The notes below the pieces were generated by a model that worked only from the letters and a program-made list of their open reading frames with translations, did not search any database and was not told the DNA's origin. Below are positions 1-7,561 of a stretch of 55,788 nt of DNA, piece after piece. The stretch comes from Fidelibacterota bacterium. Lineage in GTDB: Bacteria; Fidelibacterota; UBA2242. Made by a program: the position numbers and the translations under genes. The first letter of the stretch is position 1, and each line of letters starts with the position of its first letter. The stretch spans positions 1-55,788 of the forward strand of contig DSAS01000024.1 of NCBI GenBank assembly GCA_011046365.1, in the 5' to 3' direction.

Positions 1-288
1 ACGCCCTCGGAGATGGAATAAGGGCTGTCTTTGCGCGTAGCCCCTGTTCTATTACTAAGTTGATTAAAAATACTCAAAATTCTAAACAACTTGCTTTCTT
101 CTAAAATTTTGGGGGAAGTCCTGAAATCATAGGTTTGCACCATTCATTTTCTTTAAATACCATAATCGGAAAAGGTTTCGGATTTGCTCCACGGCGGGAA
201 CATTTTGTCACCATTAAGATTGAAAATTATCGAATTCTTGTTTGTCGTATTGCGAATCCGCCTTTTCACAATTAAATTTCTTAAACTG
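1..288. other. Upstream non-coding stretch, no gene called
   Basis: No convincing gene is visible here. Short open frames touch the left edge on both strands (one + strand frame is open to about 104), but none has a recognisable sequence. The first part holds a weak 6-bp inverted repeat (AGGGCT at 22-27, AGCCCT about 12 bases later) with no T-run after it. A weak promoter-like pair, TTGCAC at 135-140 and TACCAT at 158-163 with a 17-base spacer, could serve the gene starting at 289. Confidence 0.3.
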
Positions 289-3200
289 ATGAAACATCAA
301 ATCAAAGTAAAATATATCATCCTGTTCTGCCTGCCTCTTTTCCTGCTTACCTATCTGGATGCCTACCAGACGGAAATACTGTCCGAAACAGAGAACGGAT
401 TGCACTTGCGGGTAGCGGATATTTCTCAAGTCGAATGGCGAAATGCGGACGATTATCCCGATTCGGCATCAATGTTCTGTTTGGGACTGGCAGATGCTGT
501 CCCGATTAGTTCACAGTTAGCGATACCCTATTGGTCCTTTTCTCTCTCGCTACCGACGCCGGATCAGCCTCAGGTCCGGATCTCCAACGTAACAACAGAA
601 ATCGTGGCGCTTGAAAAGCCCCTCACCGTTGAGGATATCGAACGGATCAACAGCCGACCTGTTTGGGAGGTTTTAGAGATCGGCTACCTCCGTTTTAATC
701 CTGTGGGCGAGCTAATTATTTACCCGCTGAAAGCCTTGGATTCGCAACATTTACAAGTAATCCGGTCACTTGAAATCTCGGTAACCTATGCGCGCCGGGC
801 GGCTCCTGATAATGAGAGAACTGTACCGGCGAATAATTCGCTGAGATCAGCTTTCCTTAATCGAAAGTATATTCAAAAATGGCAGCGATATCCTTCCCGA
901 CAATTGGCGAAAACCGTGGCTTATCCAACCGGAACCTGGTTTCGGATCACTGTAAAAAAAGATGGTATCTATTCAATCAGCTATCAGGATTTAGTCGCAG
1001 CCGGGCTGACAAATCAGACCATTGACACGGATCAGATATTCCTATATTCAAACGTCACCGGCGGGCGTGAAATCAGCGCCACCCCCGGTATTGCTCTACT
1101 TGATAACCTGATGGAAAACAGTCGTAAAATCAGGGGCGGTGATGACGGCTCATTCGACCAGGATGACGCCATTATCTTTTACGGACGTGCTACGAGCGGC
1201 GTGGATGCCGGTCCCAACGGCGCACTCCAATTTCACCGCAATGCCTATTCCAACGTGAATTACTACTGGCTGTTGATTGCCGCTGATCCCGGTCAACCGA
1301 AAATCATGCAGCTCTTTTCCGGCTCCTCGGCAAGTCCCGACACAGCGGTGTCAAAATATGAAAAAATTGACCGGCACGAACTGGAACTGACCAATTTTTT
1401 ACGCTCGGGAAAGGACTGGTACGGCGAAAAATTCGCCAGTTCCGGAGCCAATCTTTCTATCGCTTTCCAAATCCCCGCCAAAACTGCTGAAGACCCACCT
1501 TCGTTTCAATATCCGGCAACCTTAAGCCTGAAAACCCGCGGAACCACCAACTCAACTGCGCATTCCTACAGGCTGTATTTAATCAATACAGCTACACCTT
1601 CAACTCTGATCGGCTCCTGGACCACCAATCACTGGTTTGTCTCCTCGAAAAGTTATGCAATCAATCTCAAGCCTGGCGAATCCAATATCATCAAGATCAA
1701 TTACTCCGCCAGTATTGCATCCGGATCGGCGCACCTCGATTTTATACAAATCCGCTACGAAGCGCCGCTGAAACCAAGGGGCAACGAACTGGATTTTTGG
1801 GGTCCGGCAAAATCCGGAGTTGTGGAGTATCAGCTCAGTGATATCGGCTTTAGCGAGGCAATCCTGTATGATATCACTGACTGGAAAAACGTCAGATACC
1901 TTGACATTAATCCGGTAAGTAACGACCATTTCACGTTCAGGTCCCAAAATTTACTCAGAAATCGCTCGCACTACCTGCTGACCAACAGCTCCAAATATTT
2001 ATCGCCCGAAAAGATTGTCGCCATTGAGCAGCCGCAGTGGAATTCCCTGCGGCGCCCGGATATTGCCGCTCAGTATGTCATTATCACCGACGAAGCATTC
2101 AAAGACGCCGCTCAGGAGCTGGCAAATCTCCATTCAGAAGAGGTCAAAAGCAGTGACCGGCTCAGTTCTCTTGTCGTTCTGCAGAGTCAAATCCTGCGGG
2201 AATTCAACGCCGATATCGTTGATCCTCACGCTATTCGCCAATTTTTCACCTATGCTCTCAACAACTGGGCGGTTCCACCGGAGTATGTTCTGCTATTTGG
2301 AGATGGTACCTTTGATTACCGTCATATTGAATCAAAAACCGGCAATCACGTCATGACCTACCAGGTGGAAGGGAGTAGTGGAAATTCCGGCTTTCATTCT
2401 TATGCATCCGATATGCGTTTTGCCTATGCTGTCGGGCCGGATCGTAAGATGGATGTAGCCATCGGTCGCATCAATATCCGGACACCGGCTGAAGCCAGCG
2501 CGGTCGTGGAAAAAATCCGCTCCTATATCCTGGAACCGGTTTACGGGGACTGGCGCAGTACCATCACCCTGGTAGCAGACGATCCCGTACGTCCCAACAC
2601 CAACGAACAGGAGCATATTACCGACACCGAAAACAAAATTGCCAACTATCTGCCGATGTCTATTGATATTAAAAAGCTGTATCTCCTGGAATACCCGGAG
2701 ATCCAGGACGCCACGACTTACGGTGTCAAAAAACCGGACGCCACCGTGGATATTTTGAAACAACTGGAAGACGGCACTACAATCATAAACTATTTCGGAC
2801 ACGGTAGTCCGACTGTCTGGGCTCAGGAGTATGTACTGGAAATGAACCGCGATCTGGGACGGATCAATACAGGAATGAAACTCCCTTTCTGGATCGCCGG
2901 TACCTGCAGCTGGGGACAGTTCGACGATATTTCAGGCAGTTGTTTCCCGGAAGCGCTGGTGATTGAACCCGACGATGGCGGAATTGCCGCTCTGGCTGCC
3001 AGCCGGGCGACTTACCCGGGTCCCAATGCTTCTTTTGTGAACCGTTGGATCACAACCTTATTCAACGATAAATCCGCCAATCGTCTCCGAATCGGAAAAG
3101 TGCTTCAGATTATCTCCAGCTTAGCCGGCGGCTTGAATGAAAACAACGAAAAGTATATCCTCTTCGGTGATCCGGCTCTTTATCTCGCCCTGCCCTACTA

Positions 3201-4239
3201 CGATCTCGAATTCAGTCCCCTGTCAAAAGATACGGTAAAAGCCCTATCCAGCGTCGTCGTTACTGCCGGAGTAGACGACCGTCTGTCAGACTATTCGGGT
3301 ACCGGAATCCTGAAATTGTACGACAGCAGCCGCCGGGTAACCCGCTTCTATCTAGACGGCAATCGCAAAGAACAATCGCTTTCCTACACCCTGCCGGGTG
3401 AAATTCTCTTCACAGGTCTGGTAAATATAAGCAACGGTCAATTGTTATCGAAATTTTATATCCCCAAAGATTTGAACTATGCCGGACTCACCGGTAAAAT
3501 CACGGCGATCGGCTGGAATGAAGAAACCGGAGAGACAGCAGCCGGTTATTATGCGCCGATATACTATTTCGGCTCCGCAGCGGTTTTCGATACCACCGGA
3601 CCGGAAATCGCAATCGGCTTCTTTGACCTTGATTTCAGAAATGGTGATGTGGTGACTCCTGTAAATCAGCTGGAAATCGTCATCCGCGATCCCATCGGAA
3701 TAAACATTGCCGGCAAGCTGGGACATAATATCACCCTTATATTCAATAATGATAAAAACCAATCCCACATCATTACTGATTATTTCACATATGACACGGA
3801 TAGTGACTCCTCCGGTTCCGTCATTTATCCGCTCCCCAATCTCCCTGAAGGTGAAAACAGCGTGGTTGTCACCGCCTGGGATAATAACAACAACCCCGCA
3901 ACTGCCTCGGCGAATTTCACACTCCTCCCCTCGTCTGATTTTGCCTTGGAAAGAGTCGTAAATTTTCCCAATCCCTTCACCGGTGCAACTGATATCACCT
4001 TTCAGCTGACCCACTCAGCCACCATCAGCTGCACCATCTACACTGTCAGGGGTCTCAAAATCCGGACACTTGATTCAGACCAGGTGTATCTGCCCGGTTT
4101 CAATATGCTCCACTGGGACGGAACAGATGATTTCGGCGATACCGTTGCAAAAGGCATATATATCTACAAAATCAAAGCTAAATCCAACCTCTCAAATACC
4201 AGAAATGACTATATCGGTAAAATGGTGAAAGCCGGATAA
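289..4239 (+). CDS. porU: PorU-like C25 (gingipain-type) cysteine peptidase with C-terminal sorting domain
   Basis: This exported 1316-residue protein belongs with the gingipain-type (family C25) peptidases. PorU is the member that acts as the type IX secretion sortase, cleaving C-terminal signals of cargo and attaching it to the cell surface. The ATG at 289 is chosen because a clear signal peptide follows (basic start, then a hydrophobic stretch of about 15 residues). An upstream TTG at 184 would add 35 residues before it. The likely catalytic His is residue 838 in NYFGHGSP and the likely Cys is residue 873 in AGTCSWGQ, both in the usual C25 contexts. The last 90 or so residues contain NFPNPF, TVRGLKIRTL and WDGTDDFGD, a FlgD-like type IX sorting domain. 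PorU of Porphyromonas also carries such a domain. It overlaps maf by one base. It could be a C25 cargo protease rather than the sortase; no other por gene is in the window. Confidence 0.75.
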   Translation: MKHQIKVKYIILFCLPLFLLTYLDAYQTEILSETENGLHLRVADISQVEWRNADDYPDSASMFCLGLADAVPISSQLAIPYWSFSLSLPTPDQPQVRISNVTTEIVALEKPLTVEDIERINSRPVWEVLEIGYLRFNPVGELIIYPLKALDSQHLQVIRSLEISVTYARRAAPDNERTVPANNSLRSAFLNRKYIQKWQRYPSRQLAKTVAYPTGTWFRITVKKDGIYSISYQDLVAAGLTNQTIDTDQIFLYSNVTGGREISATPGIALLDNLMENSRKIRGGDDGSFDQDDAIIFYGRATSGVDAGPNGALQFHRNAYSNVNYYWLLIAADPGQPKIMQLFSGSSASPDTAVSKYEKIDRHELELTNFLRSGKDWYGEKFASSGANLSIAFQIPAKTAEDPPSFQYPATLSLKTRGTTNSTAHSYRLYLINTATPSTLIGSWTTNHWFVSSKSYAINLKPGESNIIKINYSASIASGSAHLDFIQIRYEAPLKPRGNELDFWGPAKSGVVEYQLSDIGFSEAILYDITDWKNVRYLDINPVSNDHFTFRSQNLLRNRSHYLLTNSSKYLSPEKIVAIEQPQWNSLRRPDIAAQYVIITDEAFKDAAQELANLHSEEVKSSDRLSSLVVLQSQILREFNADIVDPHAIRQFFTYALNNWAVPPEYVLLFGDGTFDYRHIESKTGNHVMTYQVEGSSGNSGFHSYASDMRFAYAVGPDRKMDVAIGRINIRTPAEASAVVEKIRSYILEPVYGDWRSTITLVADDPVRPNTNEQEHITDTENKIANYLPMSIDIKKLYLLEYPEIQDATTYGVKKPDATVDILKQLEDGTTIINYFGHGSPTVWAQEYVLEMNRDLGRINTGMKLPFWIAGTCSWGQFDDISGSCFPEALVIEPDDGGIAALAASRATYPGPNASFVNRWITTLFNDKSANRLRIGKVLQIISSLAGGLNENNEKYILFGDPALYLALPYYDLEFSPLSKDTVKALSSVVVTAGVDDRLSDYSGTGILKLYDSSRRVTRFYLDGNRKEQSLSYTLPGEILFTGLVNISNGQLLSKFYIPKDLNYAGLTGKITAIGWNEETGETAAGYYAPIYYFGSAAVFDTTGPEIAIGFFDLDFRNGDVVTPVNQLEIVIRDPIGINIAGKLGHNITLIFNNDKNQSHIITDYFTYDTDSDSSGSVIYPLPNLPEGENSVVVTAWDNNNNPATASANFTLLPSSDFALERVVNFPNPFTGATDITFQLTHSATISCTIYTVRGLKIRTLDSDQVYLPGFNMLHWDGTDDFGDTVAKGIYIYKIKAKSNLSNTRNDYIGKMVKAG

Positions 4240-4838
4240 TGGACTCACTAATTAACTGGCATAATAAACCGGTCATCCTCGCTTCGGCATCTCCCCGTCG
4301 AAAACGGATTCTGGCACTGGCGGGAATTGACTTTTCGGTTCACCCATCCGACTATCACGAACCGGAAGACGAAACGGTATGTCCCGCATTGCTGGTTCAA
4401 AACCATGCCAGACAAAAAGCCCTGGATGTTTCAAAACACTATCGCGATGCCTGGATCATCGGGGCAGATACCATCGTCGTCAAAGACGGGCTGATTCTGG
4501 GAAAACCGGCAGACCGCACCCGGGCTGTTGAAATGCTCAATCTGCTCAGCGGTGCGACGCACCAGGTCTATACCGGTTACTGTATTCTGAATTCTCGGAA
4601 CGGAAAACTACTCACCGATGCAGAAAAAACCGACGTTACATTTTTCCCATTAAGTCCACCGATGATTAATATTTATGCGAACCGTTATCCGCCTTTCGAC
4701 AAAGCCGGCGCTTACGGGATTCAGGATTTCAGCGCCGTATTTGTAAAAGACATCGTTGGCTGTTTCTATAATGTCGTGGGCTTTCCAATCGCCCGGTTTT
4801 TCCAGACATGTCTGAATGAATTAAATTCACTGCTATAA
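4239..4838 (+). CDS. maf: Maf/YhdE-family nucleoside triphosphate pyrophosphatase
   Basis: A cytoplasmic Maf protein of 199 residues, the normal family length. Maf enzymes hydrolyse dTTP/UTP or modified nucleotides to monophosphates and act as house-cleaning enzymes linked to division arrest. Visible motifs are ASASPRRKRIL near the N-terminus (substrate loop), GADTIV around residue 76 (catalytic Asp), GKPADRTRA, and KAGAYGIQ near residue 156. The start ATG overlaps the stop of the preceding peptidase gene (TAATG), so the two are probably translated together. Maf genes often sit near mre/rod and dcw genes, which fits the RodZ-like gene and the dcw cluster downstream. Whether it prefers dTTP/UTP or 7-methyl-GTP cannot be read with confidence. 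Confidence 0.9.
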   Translation: MDSLINWHNKPVILASASPRRKRILALAGIDFSVHPSDYHEPEDETVCPALLVQNHARQKALDVSKHYRDAWIIGADTIVVKDGLILGKPADRTRAVEMLNLLSGATHQVYTGYCILNSRNGKLLTDAEKTDVTFFPLSPPMINIYANRYPPFDKAGAYGIQDFSAVFVKDIVGCFYNVVGFPIARFFQTCLNELNSLL

Positions 4839-4911
4839 ACTTTATATTGAATTTAATAACTTTATTTATAATATTTAGTCCGTTGTGGGTCAATAAAAAA
4901 CGGATGTTAAT

Positions 4912-5703
4912 ATGTTTTATGAGGAACTGAAAAAACTCCGGGAATCCAAGGGCATCTCGCTTGAACAGATTTCCAGCAAAATAAAAGTAAACAAATCAAT
5001 CCTGGACGCCTTTGAAAAAGGTGATTTTTCTAGATTGCCCGAGACATATATCCGTCTGTTTTTAAAGACCTATGCTTCCGAACTGGGCGCCGATCCGGTT
5101 TCGGTTCTAAAAGAATACGAGGCATATACCGGTAAAAATGTCCCCAAAAAGGTTCAGGAAACCGAAAAAGAAGAATCAAATTTCCTGACAGCCAAAGATA
5201 CACCGGTGACAAATGGCAATAAACGGCGCAATATCGCCGCCATTACTATCATCTTGGTCATTCTTATCTTTGTTATTTCGGTTCTCAAACAGGTGCTCAT
5301 GGAAGAGGAGAAAAACAAACCATCTCCCGTCAGTACCGTGACGGATAAAATTCCACCACCAGTTGATCTGGTTGATACTACAAACGTCGAACCGGAGACA
5401 AACATTGAGGAGATAGCACAGGAACCCGAATCCCAGCTGCTCTCTTTAGTCCTGATGACGAAAGACACCTGCTGGGTGCGAGTCATCACCGATGAAATTG
5501 ATACCACCGAAGCCAACTATCTCCCTAACATCCGCCGTGAATGGAAAGCCGAACGGCAGTTTGATGTGCGGGTCGGACGACCGTCAAAAGTCGAACTGTC
5601 CCTGAATAACCAACCGCTGGGCTCCATCGGTAAGACCGGCATACCGACCCGCTTGATTATTACCAAGGACGGAATCGTGCGGTCAATCCTGCTGCGCCGC
5701 TAA
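4912..5703 (+). CDS. rodZ: RodZ-like transmembrane helix-turn-helix protein
   Basis: The protein has the RodZ layout: a cytoplasmic Cro/CI-type helix-turn-helix of the HTH_25 kind (about residues 3-70, containing SLEQISSKIKVNKSILDAFE), a charged linker, one membrane helix (about 107-129), an acidic Pro/Thr-rich linker, and a periplasmic C-terminal domain of the DUF4115 kind (about 180-263). RodZ links MreB filaments to the wall elongation machinery in rods. At 263 residues it is shorter than E. coli RodZ but within the range of FCB homologues. The 73-base gap upstream is AT-rich and holds TATAAT at 4867-4872, a possible -10 box without a well-spaced -35. No mreB is in the window, so the role is inferred from architecture. 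Confidence 0.8.
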   Translation: MFYEELKKLRESKGISLEQISSKIKVNKSILDAFEKGDFSRLPETYIRLFLKTYASELGADPVSVLKEYEAYTGKNVPKKVQETEKEESNFLTAKDTPVTNGNKRRNIAAITIILVILIFVISVLKQVLMEEEKNKPSPVSTVTDKIPPPVDLVDTTNVEPETNIEEIAQEPESQLLSLVLMTKDTCWVRVITDEIDTTEANYLPNIRREWKAERQFDVRVGRPSKVELSLNNQPLGSIGKTGIPTRLIITKDGIVRSILLRR

Positions 5704-5751
5704 TTTTTCCCCTATAAAATCTCATTACGTCAGGTAAATGTAAAAATTTAC

Positions 5752-5780
5752 TTGACAATAACTCTATTTTATCCTATAAT
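5752..5780 (+). promoter_or_regulatory. Consensus sigma-70-type promoter of the dcw cluster (Pmra)
   Basis: TTGACA at 5752-5757 and TATAAT at 5775-5780 are separated by exactly 17 bases, a perfect housekeeping promoter. Transcription should start near 5787, inside the TGGG-box array that follows and about 45 bases before the mraZ start. It is the only strong promoter signal seen before the fourteen-gene cluster. The position upstream of mraZ matches Pmra of other bacteria. Confidence 0.85.
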
Positions 5781-5820
5781 TGTGGGTAGATGTGGGGAGA
5801 AATCCCAAAAATTCCCAAAG
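5781..5820. promoter_or_regulatory. Probable MraZ operator: four TGGG boxes in mirrored 10-bp repeats
   Basis: Four consecutive decamers read TGTGGGTAGA, TGTGGGGAGA, AATCCCAAAA and ATTCCCAAAG. The TGGG cores are at 5783-5786 and 5793-5796 on the + strand and at 5804-5807 and 5814-5817 on the - strand. The layout is symmetric about position 5800 and phased at one helical turn. MraZ of E. coli is known to bind repeated TGGG-type boxes at ten-base spacing in front of its own gene. The array covers the expected transcription start, so binding should repress. The mirrored arrangement differs from the purely direct repeats described for E. coli. Confidence 0.75.
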
Positions 5821-5830
5821 TTTTTCGGAG

Positions 5831-6286
5831 ATGATGATTACTACTTTTGCCGGCGAATCAAGACATTTTTTAGATGAAAAAAATCGTCTGAGTATTCCGG
5901 CAAAGTATCGCCGCTGGAGTGACGGTGCCGAGCCCGAATGTGCCTTCTTCATCACAAAAGGCTCCGATCCCTGTCTGGTGGCTTATCCGGAACCCGAGTG
6001 GGAGAATTTCACGGAAAAACTGCAAAAATTATCCCAGTTCAAAAAGAAAAACCGGGCGTTCATCCGAACCTTCTCGCGTAATTCCATCCGACTGAAATGT
6101 GATAAGCAGGGCCGTGTTCTCATCCCCCAGGAGCATCTGGATTTTGCCAACATCGAGAAGGAAGTCGTCATTATTGGCGTTCTGAATTACCTGGAATTAT
6201 GGGATCCGGAGACATTGGCTAAACACCAAGAATCCCAAATCCCACTGGATGATGATTATTATGAAGATTTAGCCGATATCTTATAA
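5831..6286 (+). CDS. mraZ: Transcriptional regulator MraZ
   Basis: First gene of the dcw cluster, encoding an AbrB-like DNA-binding regulator of 151 residues that forms ring oligomers and represses its own operon. The two tandem MraZ half-domains are visible through their D-x3-R signatures: DEKNRLSIPAKYR near residue 17 and CDKQGRVLIP near residue 83. The start is ATG 5831 or 5834; GGAG at 5827-5830 lies just before them. An upstream in-frame TTG at 5780 falls in the -10 box and is rejected. Family members usually begin MF-x-G, which matches TFAGE here with a four-residue extension. The TGGG-box array just upstream is the expected target. Confidence 0.95.
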   Translation: MMITTFAGESRHFLDEKNRLSIPAKYRRWSDGAEPECAFFITKGSDPCLVAYPEPEWENFTEKLQKLSQFKKKNRAFIRTFSRNSIRLKCDKQGRVLIPQEHLDFANIEKEVVIIGVLNYLELWDPETLAKHQESQIPLDDDYYEDLADIL

Positions 6287-6308
6287 TCGTTTAAGCGGAT
6301 TTAGGTCA

Positions 6309-7235
6309 ATGACCACCATTCATGAGCCAGTTTTACCCAAAGAAACTATACAGTATCTGGTCACAAAATCAGACGGGATTTATCTGGATGCGACGCTCGG
6401 TACCGGTGGTCATTTCAAAGAGCTCTCCGCTCATCTGAGTCAAAACGCTTTCCTGATTGGGATTGACGCCGACCCCACCGCGGTACAGTACTGCACCCAC
6501 CATCTGGACATTCCCCAAAAACATCTATTCATAAACTCGAACTTCGCCCAGCTCAAGAAAATCTGTTTTCGCAATGGTAACCTTAAAGTTGACGGAATTC
6601 TCATGGATCTGGGGCTGTCGTCCTACGGACTTGATGACCCCGAGCGGGGTTTCTCCTATGCGTGCGACGGACCGCTGGACATGCGCTTTTCCCCCACTCT
6701 TAAACAAACTGCTGCCGATATTATCAATCGGGCAGAATTGTCTGAACTAACCCGGATTTTTCAGGAATACGGAGAAGAACGCCATGCAAAAGCAATCGCC
6801 CGGTTGATTGTAAAGGAGCGCGAAAAATCAGCTATTCAAACCACCAGGCAGCTGGCTGCGCTGGTAAAACAGAAAGCGGCACCCCAATTCGCCAATAAAA
6901 CCCTAAGTAGAATATTTCAGGCATTACGAATTGCCGTTAATCAGGAGCTGGGGGCTCTGGAACAGGCTCTGAAGGATGCCCGCGACGTCATGAATCCCGG
7001 CGGACGACTGGTCGTCATTGCCTACCATAGTCTGGAAGACCGGATTGTAAAACAGCTTTTTAAAACGGAATCTACCGACTGTATCTGTCCGAAAGAGTTT
7101 CCAGTTTGCCGGTGCCATCATCGTGCCGCTTTTAAAATCCTGACGCCGAAACCAATTCTCCCCACCAAAGAGGAAATCAGCAATAATCCGCGCGCCCGCA
7201 GCGCCAAACTGCGGGTAGCTGAAAGACTGGATTAA
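6309..7235 (+). CDS. rsmH: 16S rRNA (cytosine-1402-N4)-methyltransferase RsmH
   Basis: RsmH (MraW) uses S-adenosylmethionine to methylate N4 of C1402 in the 16S rRNA decoding centre. The 308-residue protein has the family features in order: HEPVLPKE at the start, the SAM-binding DATLGTGGH (about 27-35), DLGLSSYGLDDPERGFSY (about 97-114), the insert domain, RIFQALRIAVNQEL, and AYHSLEDRIVK near the C-terminus. It lies 22 bases after mraZ, its usual place, and 13 bases before ftsL. Length is normal and nothing is missing. Confidence 0.97.
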   Translation: MTTIHEPVLPKETIQYLVTKSDGIYLDATLGTGGHFKELSAHLSQNAFLIGIDADPTAVQYCTHHLDIPQKHLFINSNFAQLKKICFRNGNLKVDGILMDLGLSSYGLDDPERGFSYACDGPLDMRFSPTLKQTAADIINRAELSELTRIFQEYGEERHAKAIARLIVKEREKSAIQTTRQLAALVKQKAAPQFANKTLSRIFQALRIAVNQELGALEQALKDARDVMNPGGRLVVIAYHSLEDRIVKQLFKTESTDCICPKEFPVCRCHHRAAFKILTPKPILPTKEEISNNPRARSAKLRVAERLD

Positions 7236-7248
7236 ACTGGATGAAGCT

Positions 7249-7557
7249 ATGAAAAAGAAAAAAATCAGTAAAAGCCGTCGAAAGAATCTCATCATGTCGG
7301 GATTGTTCTTTTTTCTGATTGGTTTTATGGTTTTTTACGTATGGATTTTTAACTATACCAATCAGCTATATAAAGAGATTGATGTGCTAAAACGGGAAGA
7401 AGCCAATCTGGTGACTCAGAATCGGCTATCTTCGGTGGAAATTGATCGTCTGGCGCGAGCGGATCGTATCAAACAGATCGCTATTCAGGAACTGAATATG
7501 TGGACACCACCTCCTGAAACGCTGGCAGTTGTGGTAGCGGAGTTAAAAACAGAATAG
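7249..7557 (+). CDS. ftsL: FtsL-like cell division protein
   Basis: A small bitopic protein of 102 residues: a very basic cytoplasmic N-terminus (KKKKISKSRRK), one membrane helix (about 15-37), then a periplasmic leucine-zipper-like coiled coil (about 40-75) and a short tail. FtsL is poorly conserved in sequence. The call rests on size, topology and its place between rsmH and ftsI, where ftsL normally sits. FtsL forms a complex with FtsB and FtsQ and activates FtsW-FtsI at the septum. The FtsL/DivIC-like motif near DRLARADRIKQIAIQELNM is consistent with this. Confidence 0.85.
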   Translation: MKKKKISKSRRKNLIMSGLFFFLIGFMVFYVWIFNYTNQLYKEIDVLKREEANLVTQNRLSSVEIDRLARADRIKQIAIQELNMWTPPPETLAVVVAELKTE

Positions 7558-7561
7558 AAAA

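Noticed and set aside
1..50. Inverted repeat AGGGCT/AGCCCT near the left edge as a terminator
   Set aside because: Only six pairs, a loop of about 12 and no T-run afterwards.
3..104. Short + strand frame open to the left edge as the end of an upstream gene
   Set aside because: About 33 codons without a recognisable sequence; cannot be supported from this window alone.
5780..5830. Upstream TTG start for mraZ, adding 17 residues
   Set aside because: It lies in the -10 box and before the expected transcription start.
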